DNA of 29,862 nt from Alistipes sp. (GCA_020026435.1 JAHHQK010000029.1:1-29862), one strand, 5' to 3'; positions 15,448 to 24,533 are shown, counted from the stretch's first letter. Numbers and translations: made by a program. The notes: generated from the letters alone by a model not told the origin.

Positions 15448-16728
15448 ATGCGGATAAGATATTTGATAGTATCAGCGTTCATGTTGCTCGGATATATCCG
15501 GGCATTCGGGCAAGAGAGCCGGAAGGAGGTCTGTATCGGATTTCCGGTCGGCAAATCGACTTTGGACACGGCTTATGGCGACAATGCTGCGCGCCTGGCC
15601 GACGTGGAGTTGTTTTTGGAACGTGTGAAAAAAGACAGTACGCTCGAATTGAGAGAGGTCTCTTTCTGCGGCTCCGCGTCACCCGAAGGCGGCTTTGCCA
15701 GAAACAGGGAATTGGCGGAAAAGCGCCGCAATTCTCTGGAACGTTATGTGCGAGAACGCATATCGCTTCCGGACAGTATCGTTTTGCGTTCCGAAGGACT
15801 TATTGCCTGGGAACGCCTCGCGGAGCTGGTCGAGGGGGCCGACATGCCTCACAAGGAGGCGGCGGTGGACGTATTGCGCAACGTCCCCGAATTTACCTAT
15901 GACCATAAAGGGGTATTGGTTGACAGCCGCAAGAAACACCTGATGGAGCTGCAATATGGCCGTACCTGGCATTACCTGCACAAACATTTTTTTGACCGCA
16001 TCCGGAATGCCTGTGTCATTCTCGTGACAGTCCGTCAAAAACCGGTAGTCGCGAAAAAAATACTTGTCGGAGTAGAGACGGTTGCGCCGGCTCCAACCGA
16101 CACGACAGTAGTGGTGGAGAAAGCGGACACGCTCGTGGCGGTTTCCCCTGAACCTCCAAAACCTTTCTACATGGCCCTCAAGACCAACATGCTCTATGAC
16201 GTGCTGGCTGTTCCCAATATCGGGGTGGAATTCTACTTGGGCAAGAACTGGTCGATCTGCAGCAACTGGATCTACGGCTGGTGGAAAAAGAACAGCAGCC
16301 ACCGTTACTGGCGCATCTATGGCGGAGACCTTGCCGTGCATTACTGGTTCGGGACGAAAGCCCGCGAAAAACCGCTTACGGGACACCATATAGGCATATA
16401 CGGGCAGGCGTTCACTTACGACTTCGAGTGGGGCGGCAAAGGTTACATGGGCGGAGAACCCGGCGGAACGCTCTGGGACAGGGCAAATTATGCGGCAGGC
16501 GTGGAATACGGTTACTCGCTACCCGTTGCAAATCGCCTGAACATCGACTTCACGCTTGGCGTGGGTTACTGGGGCGGAAAATATTACGAGTACATTCCTC
16601 TGGACGGTCACTATGTATGGCAGACCACCAAAAACCGCCACTGGTTCGGACCCACAAAGGCGGAAATTTCGTTGGTATGGCTCCTCGGCAGAGGCAATGG
16701 CAACAATAGGAAGGGAGGCATGAAATGA
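15448..16728 (+). CDS. OmpA-like/DUF3575 fusion protein of pilus locus 2
   Basis: The 426-residue protein has a signal peptide (cleavage likely after AFG, before QES). An OmpA-like domain follows (about 28-195) with GSASPEG (75-81) and N-x-ELAEKRRNSLERYV. A Pro/Thr/Val linker (about 205-238) leads to a C-terminal DUF3575 domain (about 239-420: FYMALKTNMLYDVLAVPNIG, ending HWFGPTKAEISLVWLL). The domain architecture suggests an outer-membrane barrel tethered to the wall. It is the first gene of locus 2, 24 bp beyond the invertible segment, with no other visible promoter. Its stop overlaps the next start by 4 bp. A role in pilus assembly is inferred from context. Confidence 0.87.
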   Translation: MRIRYLIVSAFMLLGYIRAFGQESRKEVCIGFPVGKSTLDTAYGDNAARLADVELFLERVKKDSTLELREVSFCGSASPEGGFARNRELAEKRRNSLERYVRERISLPDSIVLRSEGLIAWERLAELVEGADMPHKEAAVDVLRNVPEFTYDHKGVLVDSRKKHLMELQYGRTWHYLHKHFFDRIRNACVILVTVRQKPVVAKKILVGVETVAPAPTDTTVVVEKADTLVAVSPEPPKPFYMALKTNMLYDVLAVPNIGVEFYLGKNWSICSNWIYGWWKKNSSHRYWRIYGGDLAVHYWFGTKAREKPLTGHHIGIYGQAFTYDFEWGGKGYMGGEPGGTLWDRANYAAGVEYGYSLPVANRLNIDFTLGVGYWGGKYYEYIPLDGHYVWQTTKNRHWFGPTKAEISLVWLLGRGNGNNRKGGMK

Positions 16729-17771
16729 AAGGGAAAAATACGATGATGAAATGTTCTCCTTTGTTCGCTGGAATCCTCATGCTGTTTTCTTCTTGCGAAC
16801 ACAAGGACTTGTGCTTCGACCATGATGTGCATGCCCCGAAATCCGAGGTACGCATAGAGGCGCAATACGAGAAGGAGTGGCAATATATCCACGGGAACGC
16901 TCCGGACTGGAAGAATTACCCCGCATGGCAGGAATCTTTCGGCATGGAATACGATGACCTGCGCCCTGAGATCCCGGGCGGGTTACGTGTGCAGGTGTAC
17001 AACGCGGACGGTTCGGGGGACATCATTAACGTTGCTCCCGAGGGGAATGTCGTGTATATGCGACCGGGTAAACACTCCCTGCTGTTCTACAACAACGACA
17101 CGGAATACATCGTGTTCAACGAGATGCATTCGTTTACTTCGGCAAAGGCCACCACGCGAACCCGTACCCGTTCTTCTTATCTTGGAAATTCCTACATGGA
17201 ACCGGCGTCGGAGAACACGGTGAATCAGCCCGACATGCTTTATGGCAGTTACATGGATTCGTATGTGGCGGAACCTTCGACCGAGACCGACGTGATCCCT
17301 GTTGTCATGCAACCGCTGGTGTTCACCTATCTGGTCCGTTACGAGTTCAGCCGCGGGGTGGAATACGTGTCGCTGGCACGCGGGGCACTGGCGGGTATGG
17401 CGCAGGCGGTATGGCTGAATAGCGGTCAAACCTCGGGGGAGGAGGCTACCGTGCTGTACGATTGTACGGTGGAGGATTTCGGTGCACAGGCTTTGGTGCG
17501 TTCTTTCGGAATCCCTGGGTTTCCCAACGGGCCCTATGGCGCAAGGGCCGGGCGTAAGTACGGGCTGAATCTGGAAGTACGCTTGAAGAACGGGAAAATC
17601 AAGTCGTTCGATTTCGACGTGACCGATCAGGTCGCGGTACACCCGCAGGGAGGCGTCATCGTGGTGAAGGGCATTGAAATCTCTGATGAAGAGGGTACGG
17701 AAGGAGGCTCCGGCTTTGACGTGGATGTGGAAGACTGGGGTGATTACGAGGACATAGAACTTCCTCTTTGA
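16725..17771 (+). CDS. DUF5119 lipoprotein, likely pilus anchor of locus 2
   Basis: The 348-residue protein has signal peptide and lipobox FSSC (C24), followed by EHKDLCFDH, the hallmark opening of DUF5119 proteins. The rest is beta-rich with a Thr/Arg-rich patch (TTRTRTRSS, near residue 142-151) and an acidic C-terminus. It occupies the slot held by the FimB/Mfa2 anchor in locus 1, and the post-lipobox C-x-D-L-C-pattern resembles that family, so an outer-membrane anchor or minor subunit is inferred. An internal Met pair at codons 7-8 is an alternative start giving a more compact signal peptide. ATGA overlap with the previous gene implies coupling. Confidence 0.8.
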   Translation: MKGKNTMMKCSPLFAGILMLFSSCEHKDLCFDHDVHAPKSEVRIEAQYEKEWQYIHGNAPDWKNYPAWQESFGMEYDDLRPEIPGGLRVQVYNADGSGDIINVAPEGNVVYMRPGKHSLLFYNNDTEYIVFNEMHSFTSAKATTRTRTRSSYLGNSYMEPASENTVNQPDMLYGSYMDSYVAEPSTETDVIPVVMQPLVFTYLVRYEFSRGVEYVSLARGALAGMAQAVWLNSGQTSGEEATVLYDCTVEDFGAQALVRSFGIPGFPNGPYGARAGRKYGLNLEVRLKNGKIKSFDFDVTDQVAVHPQGGVIVVKGIEISDEEGTEGGSGFDVDVEDWGDYEDIELPL

Positions 17772-17824
17772 TTTGCCTGAAGAGTCGGCGAAACATTTTT
17801 ATTCACAAATAAATTTTTAATCAA

Positions 17825-18865
17825 ATGAAAAAAATCTTTTTAATCGGATTGGCCGCAACGGCCATGTTGGCGAGTTGCAACAACGACGAGACGGTGGAAA
17901 TGGCCCGGTCCAAGGCCATCGGTTTCAGCAATACGTTCGTGAACAACGGAACGCGCAGTATTGTGGATCCGAGTTTCACGACACGATCTTTGGCGGATTT
18001 CGCTGTGTATGGCTTTACGCAGACCGGCCAGATCTTCAAGGGTGACAGGGTGTATAAAGGAGGTTCGGCCTCTACCGGATGGTCCTACGATGTGTTGCAG
18101 TACTGGGTTCCGGGCAACACTTACACGTTCGGAGCCATTGCGCCTTACAGCGTGGCGACCAATGTTTCCAATGTGACATTGCCTGAAAACGGTACAAAGG
18201 TCGAAATGGAGGTTGCTTTCACCAACACGGATGCAGCCCAGGTCGATCTGCTTCACGCTGCTCCCGCACAAATTGCCGGAACAGAGGTAACGGAGGCATA
18301 CACAAGAGCGGTCGCCATGACATTCAACCACCAGCTTTCAAAGGTGAAATTCTCGTTCGAGAATGCAGTGGGTGTGGGCTATAATGTGAAAGTAAGCAAT
18401 GTGAAAATCACGGATGCCTACTCAACGGGTACTTTGACTGTCGCAGCCGCCAATAACGCATGGAGCGCTCAAGCGGAGAACAACCTTGAATTGAACTTCG
18501 GCAATGTCGTGGCTGATGGTGCCACCACCGATGAAGCCGCTGTCATCGTTAATGCCGCAACTCTTGAAAGCTACCACGAAAAGCTGATGATTCCGATGGA
18601 TGCTACTGCTGCATATACTGTGACTTTCACGGTTGAATTGTATCGGGATGATGTATTGTTGGGCTCTTACGACCATCGTGTGAAAATCGAGAATGTTGCA
18701 TTCAAACTCGGTTACTGCTATGATTTCAAGGCCTCTTTGACTCATGAAAATATAACGGATCAACCGCTTAATCCGATCGAGTTTGACGTTGCCGGCATTG
18801 AAGACTGGAACAATACCGAAGTTGACCAAGGATTGGACGTCCCCACGACCCGGGGCGGCAACTAA
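17825..18865 (+). CDS. Fimbrillin-family (Mfa-like) major pilin of locus 2
   Basis: The 346-residue protein has signal peptide and lipobox LASC (C18). Arg residues at 44 (NNGTRS) and 54 (FTTRS) are candidate maturation sites. The beta-sandwich body has fimbrillin hallmarks: FNHQLSKVKFSFENA midway, KLMIPMDATAAYTVTF, then KLGYCYDFKASL and PIEFDVAGIEDWN near the C-terminus. In such pilins the mature N-terminal strand is removed so that subunits polymerise by donor-strand exchange. Size and position after the DUF5119 gene (53-bp gap) suit the main shaft subunit. It is followed by a strong hairpin before the next gene, consistent with higher dosage of this transcript. Confidence 0.85.
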   Translation: MKKIFLIGLAATAMLASCNNDETVEMARSKAIGFSNTFVNNGTRSIVDPSFTTRSLADFAVYGFTQTGQIFKGDRVYKGGSASTGWSYDVLQYWVPGNTYTFGAIAPYSVATNVSNVTLPENGTKVEMEVAFTNTDAAQVDLLHAAPAQIAGTEVTEAYTRAVAMTFNHQLSKVKFSFENAVGVGYNVKVSNVKITDAYSTGTLTVAAANNAWSAQAENNLELNFGNVVADGATTDEAAVIVNAATLESYHEKLMIPMDATAAYTVTFTVELYRDDVLLGSYDHRVKIENVAFKLGYCYDFKASLTHENITDQPLNPIEFDVAGIEDWNNTEVDQGLDVPTTRGGN

Positions 18866-18938
18866 TTCGACATCTTTCATAAGACCGGTTGCGTCGTTTA
18901 TTTTGGATGATCATCCACGGAATAGACGATCTACCTAC

Positions 18939-18973
18939 AGGGTGTAAGGGGATTGAGTGTTCCCTTACACTCT
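18939..18973 (+). promoter_or_regulatory. Intercistronic hairpin between fimbrillin genes
   Basis: AGGGTGTAAGGG (18939-18950) pairs with CCCTTACACTCT (18962-18973), a 12-bp stem with one G-U pair and an 11-nt loop. No T-tract follows. It lies 73 bp after the fimbrillin stop and 51 bp before the tip gene, so it may stabilise the upstream message or attenuate read-through. A separate 12-bp palindrome GGATGATCATCC is at 18905-18916. Confidence 0.55.
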
Positions 18974-19024
18974 CTGACAGCCGGGGGCGTATTGCTCCGG
19001 GATAACAAATATGAAACGGAAGAA

Positions 19025-21151
19025 ATGAAGGTACAAAAGAAAAATCCGAGTTGGCTGGCAGGCGGCATGGTCGCGATGTTGTCGTGTGCGCTGCTTTTCT
19101 CGTGCAATAACGGGGACTTTCTCGAAAGCGGGAGTCTGGAGAACTCCTCCGGCAAGATCTGTTTTGGGATTGCGTCCGATAAGAACATGCAGACAAGGGG
19201 ATATGACCGTAGTCATGACGACGGATATGCCGCAGCCCGTTTCGTGTTGCGGTCGGACCACTCGGCTGACACGCTTTGTGTCCGTACCGTTGTTTCGGAT
19301 GGTATCGACGTGTCCGGCTTCGAGGACGAACGGGCCTTGACGCGCGGTATGCCTGTCACAAATGCTAATTTCTACGACAAGTTCCGTGTACTGGCATACT
19401 GGAATAAAAACGGAACGCTTGTCGGCGGTCGGTTCTATATGGACGAGGTTGCCACCAATAACGGTTCCGTTTGGAGTACGGAGCAAATCTATTATTGGCC
19501 GGGAGCATACCATTCGCTCCAGTTCCATGCCTGGGCACCGGTAGATGCCGGAGGCTTGACCGCTCCGTCCTCTCCGCAGGACAGGTCTTTGGCATACATT
19601 GTTCCTGAAGCCGTTGCCGACCAGAGGGATATCGTGGTCGCGACCACGGGAAAAATACAAGGCGACAACAACGCGGCCGTGCCGCTGACCTTCAAGCATG
19701 TCTGTACGGCGGTCCGTTTCGCCGTGGGAAGCCGGATGCAGCCCGGTCGGATCAAGAGCGTGGCCTTGAAGGGTGTCTATAATACAGGAACTTACGATAT
19801 GACGGCCGGTACATGGACCCTTGGTGATGCGACCTCGGATTTCTCGCTGATTTTGAACCGCGAAACTACCGGAAATGAAACTAATGGCGCGGAAATTACT
19901 TCCGGATCAGCCACATTCCTGATGCTGCCGCAGACACTGCCCGCGGGTGCCGTGGTGGAAGTGGTGTTTGTTAATGCCGGTAACAAGGAACGTACCCTGA
20001 CTGCATCCATCGAAAATACGGAATGGATGATGGGTAAAACGGTGACGTATAAGTTTTCCATCTCTCCTGAATACGATTTTACGATTGATGTTCCGCAGGA
20101 AGCACAGGACGCTCACTACATCACGTTCCCCATCACGATAAATGTGAAAGACTATGATGGTACCTGGACTTTGACATCCAATCTTGCGAATGACGTATTC
20201 TTCACGCAAACCAGAACTGATTTGCAGAAGCGGGGTTATTGGATTGACGAGGACAAGGGTGTGTCAACCATCTCTGGTACCGGCAGCGGGAGTTTCACTT
20301 ACCATGTGTATGTAACCGAGAATATTGGTGATGCGGCCCGCGATCTCCAGTTTCAGGTTACTCCTGAGGTTGCTGGAGCAACCTCGACCACTGCCTCTGT
20401 GAGACAACTCTGCCCGAGTTGGAACTCCCGAGGCATCGGATATGAGCGTATCGAGGAAAATGGCGGAGGAAGCTATCCGTTCGGGTTCAAATGGGATAGA
20501 AAGGTGGTGTACCGTTATGAAGGATTTTGGGCTTTTCTGTTCAAGTGGGTGGCAGGTCACTATGAAAACGCGAATACTGCGTCCTATTTGTCCACTGCAT
20601 GGAACATTACGTCGATCTTCCCTCCCAAGTCCTTGACAACCGCCACTATTGATTATACGAAGATTGGCAACAGCCTGAATGTTGGAATGGCTGCCGAGAA
20701 TGGTCTGTCAAATACCAGAAGCCTGTATTTTTTCAAGGATATTGGCACTGTGAGTGATATGGAGACGATTCTGGATGGGATGACTATTGGGTCCGGAACC
20801 TGGGATAGTAAGACCGTAAGTGGAGGCGACTACCAGTCCGTCCAAAATTTTGCCGTGAAGATGGCTGTCCTGAAAAATAAATTCTCGAAAGAGGAAAGAA
20901 CGGAAACCGATAATGGAGTAACAGTGACCTATTATGTTCCGGTCATTGCGGAGCAGGATATAAATTGGTATCTCCCGGCATCATCCGAACAGTCGTCCTT
21001 GTCGGATGAGGAATTTCCATTGAGTGGTAATTATTGGAGTTCAACCGCGGCAAATGACAATATCAACGCCTTTACATACAATGCCGCGGCTTTTACAACA
21101 TCGACGGACCGAATGGCAAACAATAAAATTCGAGCCGCACGTAGGAAGTGA
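19025..21151 (+). CDS. Large fimbrillin-family lipoprotein, probable pilus tip/minor subunit
   Basis: The 708-residue protein starts at the ATG at 19025, chosen because it opens a signal peptide with lipobox LFSC (C27); a longer TTG-initiated reading runs through the upstream hairpin. TRGYD shortly after resembles a pilin maturation site. The N-terminal half (about 60-375) is fimbrillin-like (HSLQFHAWAPV, LTFKHVCTAVRFAVG, MMGKTVTYKFSISPEY). A beta region follows (about 375-480). The C-terminal third ends with NWYLPASSEQ-x-YWSSTA-x-NKIRAARRK, as in the DUF1566/Fibrobacter-type domains found on exported surface proteins. Twice the size of the shaft pilin, last in the operon and with an extra C-terminal domain, it fits a tip adhesin. 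The ligand is unknown. Confidence 0.78.
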   Translation: MKVQKKNPSWLAGGMVAMLSCALLFSCNNGDFLESGSLENSSGKICFGIASDKNMQTRGYDRSHDDGYAAARFVLRSDHSADTLCVRTVVSDGIDVSGFEDERALTRGMPVTNANFYDKFRVLAYWNKNGTLVGGRFYMDEVATNNGSVWSTEQIYYWPGAYHSLQFHAWAPVDAGGLTAPSSPQDRSLAYIVPEAVADQRDIVVATTGKIQGDNNAAVPLTFKHVCTAVRFAVGSRMQPGRIKSVALKGVYNTGTYDMTAGTWTLGDATSDFSLILNRETTGNETNGAEITSGSATFLMLPQTLPAGAVVEVVFVNAGNKERTLTASIENTEWMMGKTVTYKFSISPEYDFTIDVPQEAQDAHYITFPITINVKDYDGTWTLTSNLANDVFFTQTRTDLQKRGYWIDEDKGVSTISGTGSGSFTYHVYVTENIGDAARDLQFQVTPEVAGATSTTASVRQLCPSWNSRGIGYERIEENGGGSYPFGFKWDRKVVYRYEGFWAFLFKWVAGHYENANTASYLSTAWNITSIFPPKSLTTATIDYTKIGNSLNVGMAAENGLSNTRSLYFFKDIGTVSDMETILDGMTIGSGTWDSKTVSGGDYQSVQNFAVKMAVLKNKFSKEERTETDNGVTVTYYVPVIAEQDINWYLPASSEQSSLSDEEFPLSGNYWSSTAANDNINAFTYNAAAFTTSTDRMANNKIRAARRK

Positions 21152-21305
21152 CGACCGATGAGATCTGTTTGATCCGACAAATTTCCTTTGCCCAATTCTG
21201 GATCAACCGCACGATCAACCTGCCGGAACTGGGCGATTGGGACCTAAATTGGCCTTTGCAAAAACCTGAAGATCCTGAACTCACGGACGGACAACGCGAT
21301 ACAAG

Positions 21306-21343
21306 CGCTGCGACCGACCGGACAAAACCGGTCGGTCGCAGCG
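21306..21343. terminator. Strong hairpin between convergent genes, probable terminator
   Basis: A perfect 16-bp GC-rich inverted repeat (21306-21321 and 21328-21343) with loop ACAAAA lies between the end of pilus locus 2 and the end of the convergent transglutaminase gene. T-tracts are weak on both sides, so it may be a roadblock or bidirectional terminator rather than a classic one. Confidence 0.65.
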
Positions 21344-21411
21344 TTGCATTCCTGCTCGGAATCTGAGTCGCGGCCGTAGCCGGTTCCCGGTTCCGAGGTC
21401 GGTAACTTGAA

Positions 21412-24030
21412 TTATTGTGCGGCAAGCTCCTTTACCAGGCGTTCGCCCAGCCCGATCGAGTAGCCCGACGAGCGGAAGAGAATCCGTCCGAATCCGTCGG
21501 TCACGGCCACGATCGGCAACTCGTCGCGTGTGAGCCCCGCTCCGGCAACCAGCCGGGTGCGGAGTTCGCCCGTGGCATCGATGCCGAATTGCAGGGTCGA
21601 AGGCATTGCCGGGAAATCATCCGCCACGAACCGGCGGGCGTTCTCCTCGCTGGCAAACAGCAGGATGATCGGTGTGCCGGCCGTCTCGAGTGCTTCGCGA
21701 AACGCCGCAATGTCGTTCAAGGCGTGGTTCGTGGGCTCCTCGCCGGCGCCCAAAATACCCACGACGCAGCATCCGTCGCCCATCGACGCATGCAGTGCGC
21801 GCGTCTGGCCGTCGAGGGTCTGGAACTCGAGTTCCGTGTCGAAGGTCCCGTAGACCTCGCCCGAGCGCTGCTCGGCCGGAAGAACCAGGTCGACCGTCGT
21901 TTCGGCCTCTTTGGCGATGGTGAAAATCCGCAACTCGGTCAGCACCTCGCCGCCGCTCAGGCGGGTTCCGCTTACCAGCGCATAGTCGCCGGCTTCAAGG
22001 CGGACCCCTTCGCGGAACTGGCCGTTCCACGTATTCCCCTCGCCGAAATGGAGCAGCCGCATCCGGCCCTCCTCGATGCGCGAAAGGGTGAAGTGTTTGT
22101 AATAATAGGGATCGGGGACAGCGACCGAAGGGGTGTGGGTCAGCTTCAATGTCCCGTAGTCGGTCGGAGCCGGTTCGGGAGCTTCGAAATCGACGTCGTA
22201 ATCGGTCCCGGCATGGCTGTAACGGATTTTGCCGGTCACCTCGTCGCGCCAGGCCGGAATCTCCAGACTCCGGCAAACGGCGATGAAGAAGAGGTCGCGC
22301 GAGGTCCGGTCCACGATCCGGGACTCCCAGACCCCGATCGGGCGAATGGGAACCAGCCGCATGTTGTGCATAGACTCCATGCGCAGGCTGTCGCGGCACC
22401 AGGCGACCAGCTGTTGCGGATCTTCGCGGAACCGGGCGGCATCGGCTGCCGGGATCTGCTCCTGGAGGTAGGCGCGATAGGCACTCAGCAACTCCAGCCC
22501 GACGCGCGGATTCATTATGCGGGCCGGGTCGCCTTCCGCCTGATAGAGATGGTCGTCGAATACTTCGCGCGGCGTATCGTGGAGGTCTTTCCGCGACACC
22601 TGCTCCAGCAGAGCCAACGCCCGGTCGCCCTTTCCGGCGCCCACCGCAGCTTCGAGGAATGCCTCGATGGCGGCGTAGTTGCCTTTCGACTCGACCAGCA
22701 GGGCTGCCGTCCGGGTGGCATCGAGGCCCAGTTTGCGGGCAAAGGCCTCGCCCTGCGCCGTTGTGCGGAACGTTGCCGTATAGGCGTTGCGCAACGAATC
22801 CTCATAGATCATCCGGCGCGTGTTTTCGGCCCGCTGCTCTTCCGTGACGGGCGGCAGTTCGCCGCTCTCGGGTGGGGGAACCAGGCAAAATTCAGAAGCA
22901 AAGGTTGCTCCGGGCGTTTTGTCGAGAGTCACGGTCACCGCTTCGTCCTTGCCGAACGAAACTTTGGCGAAGCCGTAACGGCCCTCTTTCGAGGCCCAGA
23001 CAAGGGCATCGCCGCGTCCGGCAATCACCGACGTGCGGCCCTGTGCATCGGCCTGCTGCGAGGCGATCGAATAGAGCTCGGAATAGTTGTAGATCTTATA
23101 TTCCACGCGGGCATCGGCTGCGGGCGTTCCGTCGGCCTCGATCACCGACACGGCGACCGAAGCCGTCGGCGCATAATTCTCCGTGATGTTGATCTCGGTG
23201 AACAGCGGGGTGCGGCGCATCACCTGCTCGGGGCCTTCGTAGCGGCCGAACACGTTTGTGTGCAGCAACATTCCGCGGCTGGCCGGGGCATTGAACCACC
23301 CCAGGTCGAGCACGGGTTCGGGCTCGCAGGCTCCCAGGAAATACCATTCGCCGTCGGCCCAAGCCTCGACCCAGGCGTGGTTGTCGTCGGTATGCGCCCA
23401 GCGGGGGGTGTAGACCTGACGGGCCGGGATACCCACGGCCCGCAGGGCGGCGACCAGCAGGGTCGACTCCTCGCCGCAACGGCCCGCCGCCGTGCAAATC
23501 ATGGCCAGCGGGGCGCTCGTCCGCGAGTCGGTTGGCGTATAGACCGCCTTTTCATGGCACCAGTGGTTGATCTCCAGGATGGCTTCCTGCATCGAAAGTC
23601 CCTGCACGCGTTCGCTCAATTCCGCATAAAAGACGCCGCGGGCCTCGTCCAGATCTTCGTTGTTCACCCGTACGGGCAGCACAAAATGGCGGTAGTAATC
23701 CACCGGAATGATCGCGCCCCACGGCATCCGCTCGCGGGCCGCTTCGCTCAGCCGGACGTTCCGCAGGAAATAGTCTCCGTCGAAATTGACGGCATCGCCC
23801 AAAGGCATATAGGCATAGAGGAATTGCAGCGCCTCGCGTTCACGCTCCGTGAGCGACGCCTCGTCGAGAATGCGCAACGCATCGCAGCGGGCCAGCATCT
23901 CCCGCCGCTGCTCCAGGTCCTGAAGCACCTGCCGGCGGTAGGCTCTGTCGGAGAAGATGCCCGTTTCCCGGCCGCACGTACAAAAAAGAATCATGACGGC
24001 AACAAGCGCCGTCCATCGTAAAAATTTCAT
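21412..24030 (-). CDS. Exported transglutaminase-like protein with thioredoxin-fold tail
   Basis: I set the start at 24030 (MKFLRWTALVAVMILFCTC), giving 872 residues; 18 upstream in-frame codons lack signal features. The N-terminus is a signal sequence, possibly lipoprotein (C17 or C19; lipobox non-canonical). A transglutaminase-like domain (about 150-250) carries C185 (GRCGEE) and H218 (DNHAWVE); the third acid is probably E236 or E238 (GACEPE) instead of the usual Asp. A carboxypeptidase-regulatory/Ig-like region and helical segment follow. Residues about 730-872 look like a thioredoxin/TlpA fold (DGQTRALHASMGDGCC, ELPIVAVTDGFGRI) with CC at 754-755 in place of CxxC. The domain may act as a cysteine protease or amidase on peptides. 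Divergent from the SusC/SusD pair. Confidence 0.82.
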   Translation of the reverse strand: MKFLRWTALVAVMILFCTCGRETGIFSDRAYRRQVLQDLEQRREMLARCDALRILDEASLTEREREALQFLYAYMPLGDAVNFDGDYFLRNVRLSEAARERMPWGAIIPVDYYRHFVLPVRVNNEDLDEARGVFYAELSERVQGLSMQEAILEINHWCHEKAVYTPTDSRTSAPLAMICTAAGRCGEESTLLVAALRAVGIPARQVYTPRWAHTDDNHAWVEAWADGEWYFLGACEPEPVLDLGWFNAPASRGMLLHTNVFGRYEGPEQVMRRTPLFTEINITENYAPTASVAVSVIEADGTPAADARVEYKIYNYSELYSIASQQADAQGRTSVIAGRGDALVWASKEGRYGFAKVSFGKDEAVTVTLDKTPGATFASEFCLVPPPESGELPPVTEEQRAENTRRMIYEDSLRNAYTATFRTTAQGEAFARKLGLDATRTAALLVESKGNYAAIEAFLEAAVGAGKGDRALALLEQVSRKDLHDTPREVFDDHLYQAEGDPARIMNPRVGLELLSAYRAYLQEQIPAADAARFREDPQQLVAWCRDSLRMESMHNMRLVPIRPIGVWESRIVDRTSRDLFFIAVCRSLEIPAWRDEVTGKIRYSHAGTDYDVDFEAPEPAPTDYGTLKLTHTPSVAVPDPYYYKHFTLSRIEEGRMRLLHFGEGNTWNGQFREGVRLEAGDYALVSGTRLSGGEVLTELRIFTIAKEAETTVDLVLPAEQRSGEVYGTFDTELEFQTLDGQTRALHASMGDGCCVVGILGAGEEPTNHALNDIAAFREALETAGTPIILLFASEENARRFVADDFPAMPSTLQFGIDATGELRTRLVAGAGLTRDELPIVAVTDGFGRILFRSSGYSIGLGERLVKELAAQ

Positions 24031-24105
24031 AACCGAATCGCATTTGGAATTAAAAACGACGTGCTCCGTTTTCCGAAAATCCATTTACGACGAGTTACTC
24101 ATCTG

Positions 24106-24137
24106 CAAAGATATATTTTTTTTGTAACTGGATGCAA
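24106..24137 (-). promoter_or_regulatory. Putative promoter of the transglutaminase-like gene
   Basis: TATCTTTG (complement of 24106-24113) matches TAnnTTTG, with TTG (complement of 24135-24137) 21 bp upstream. The predicted leader is about 70 nt. This supports the start at 24030. Confidence 0.6.
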
Positions 24138-24533
24138 CTTTACACCCAATAAAGTATATGGACGGTTTTGCAGCACGTCTGGTTGCAGGTTCACGACCCG
24201 TGGCCGCGTTTGCAATTCTGACCCGCTCCCGCTCCCGCGCCTCGGACAGGGCCTTTGCCGGAAGGCCGGAGGAGGACCGCTGCAAATCTGCCATCCGATC
24301 GTTTGTGTGAAATTTATATGACAGTTTTTTTCGGCTGATTTTTTTTGTTGTTTTAATTATTTTTTTATAATTTTAATTCAATTTTAAAAAATAACGACGT
24401 GCAACCACCGAAAACCTGATTTCGGCGACCTGAAAATGACGTTTAAACTTAAAAGATACCGCCTATGTAAATAAAAAATCGGAACAACCTACACACCTTA
24501 ATTATCTACTAATTTTAACGAATCATTAACAGA
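24138..24533. other. Upstream region of the SusC/SusD operon
   Basis: No gene is apparent. A GC-rich half (24165-24300) is followed by a very AT-rich block (24317-24395, long T and A/T runs) that could act as an upstream promoter element. A 6-bp inverted repeat CCGAAA/TTTCGG lies at 24408-24425. I found no plus-strand TAnnTTTG, so the operon may use an alternative (for example ECF) sigma factor; no sigma/anti-sigma pair is in the window. Confidence 0.4.

Noticed and set aside
21148..21366. A 72-codon plus-strand frame after the tip-like fimbrillin
   Set aside because: It reads through the 16-bp hairpin and lacks any recognisable motif; more likely terminator region.
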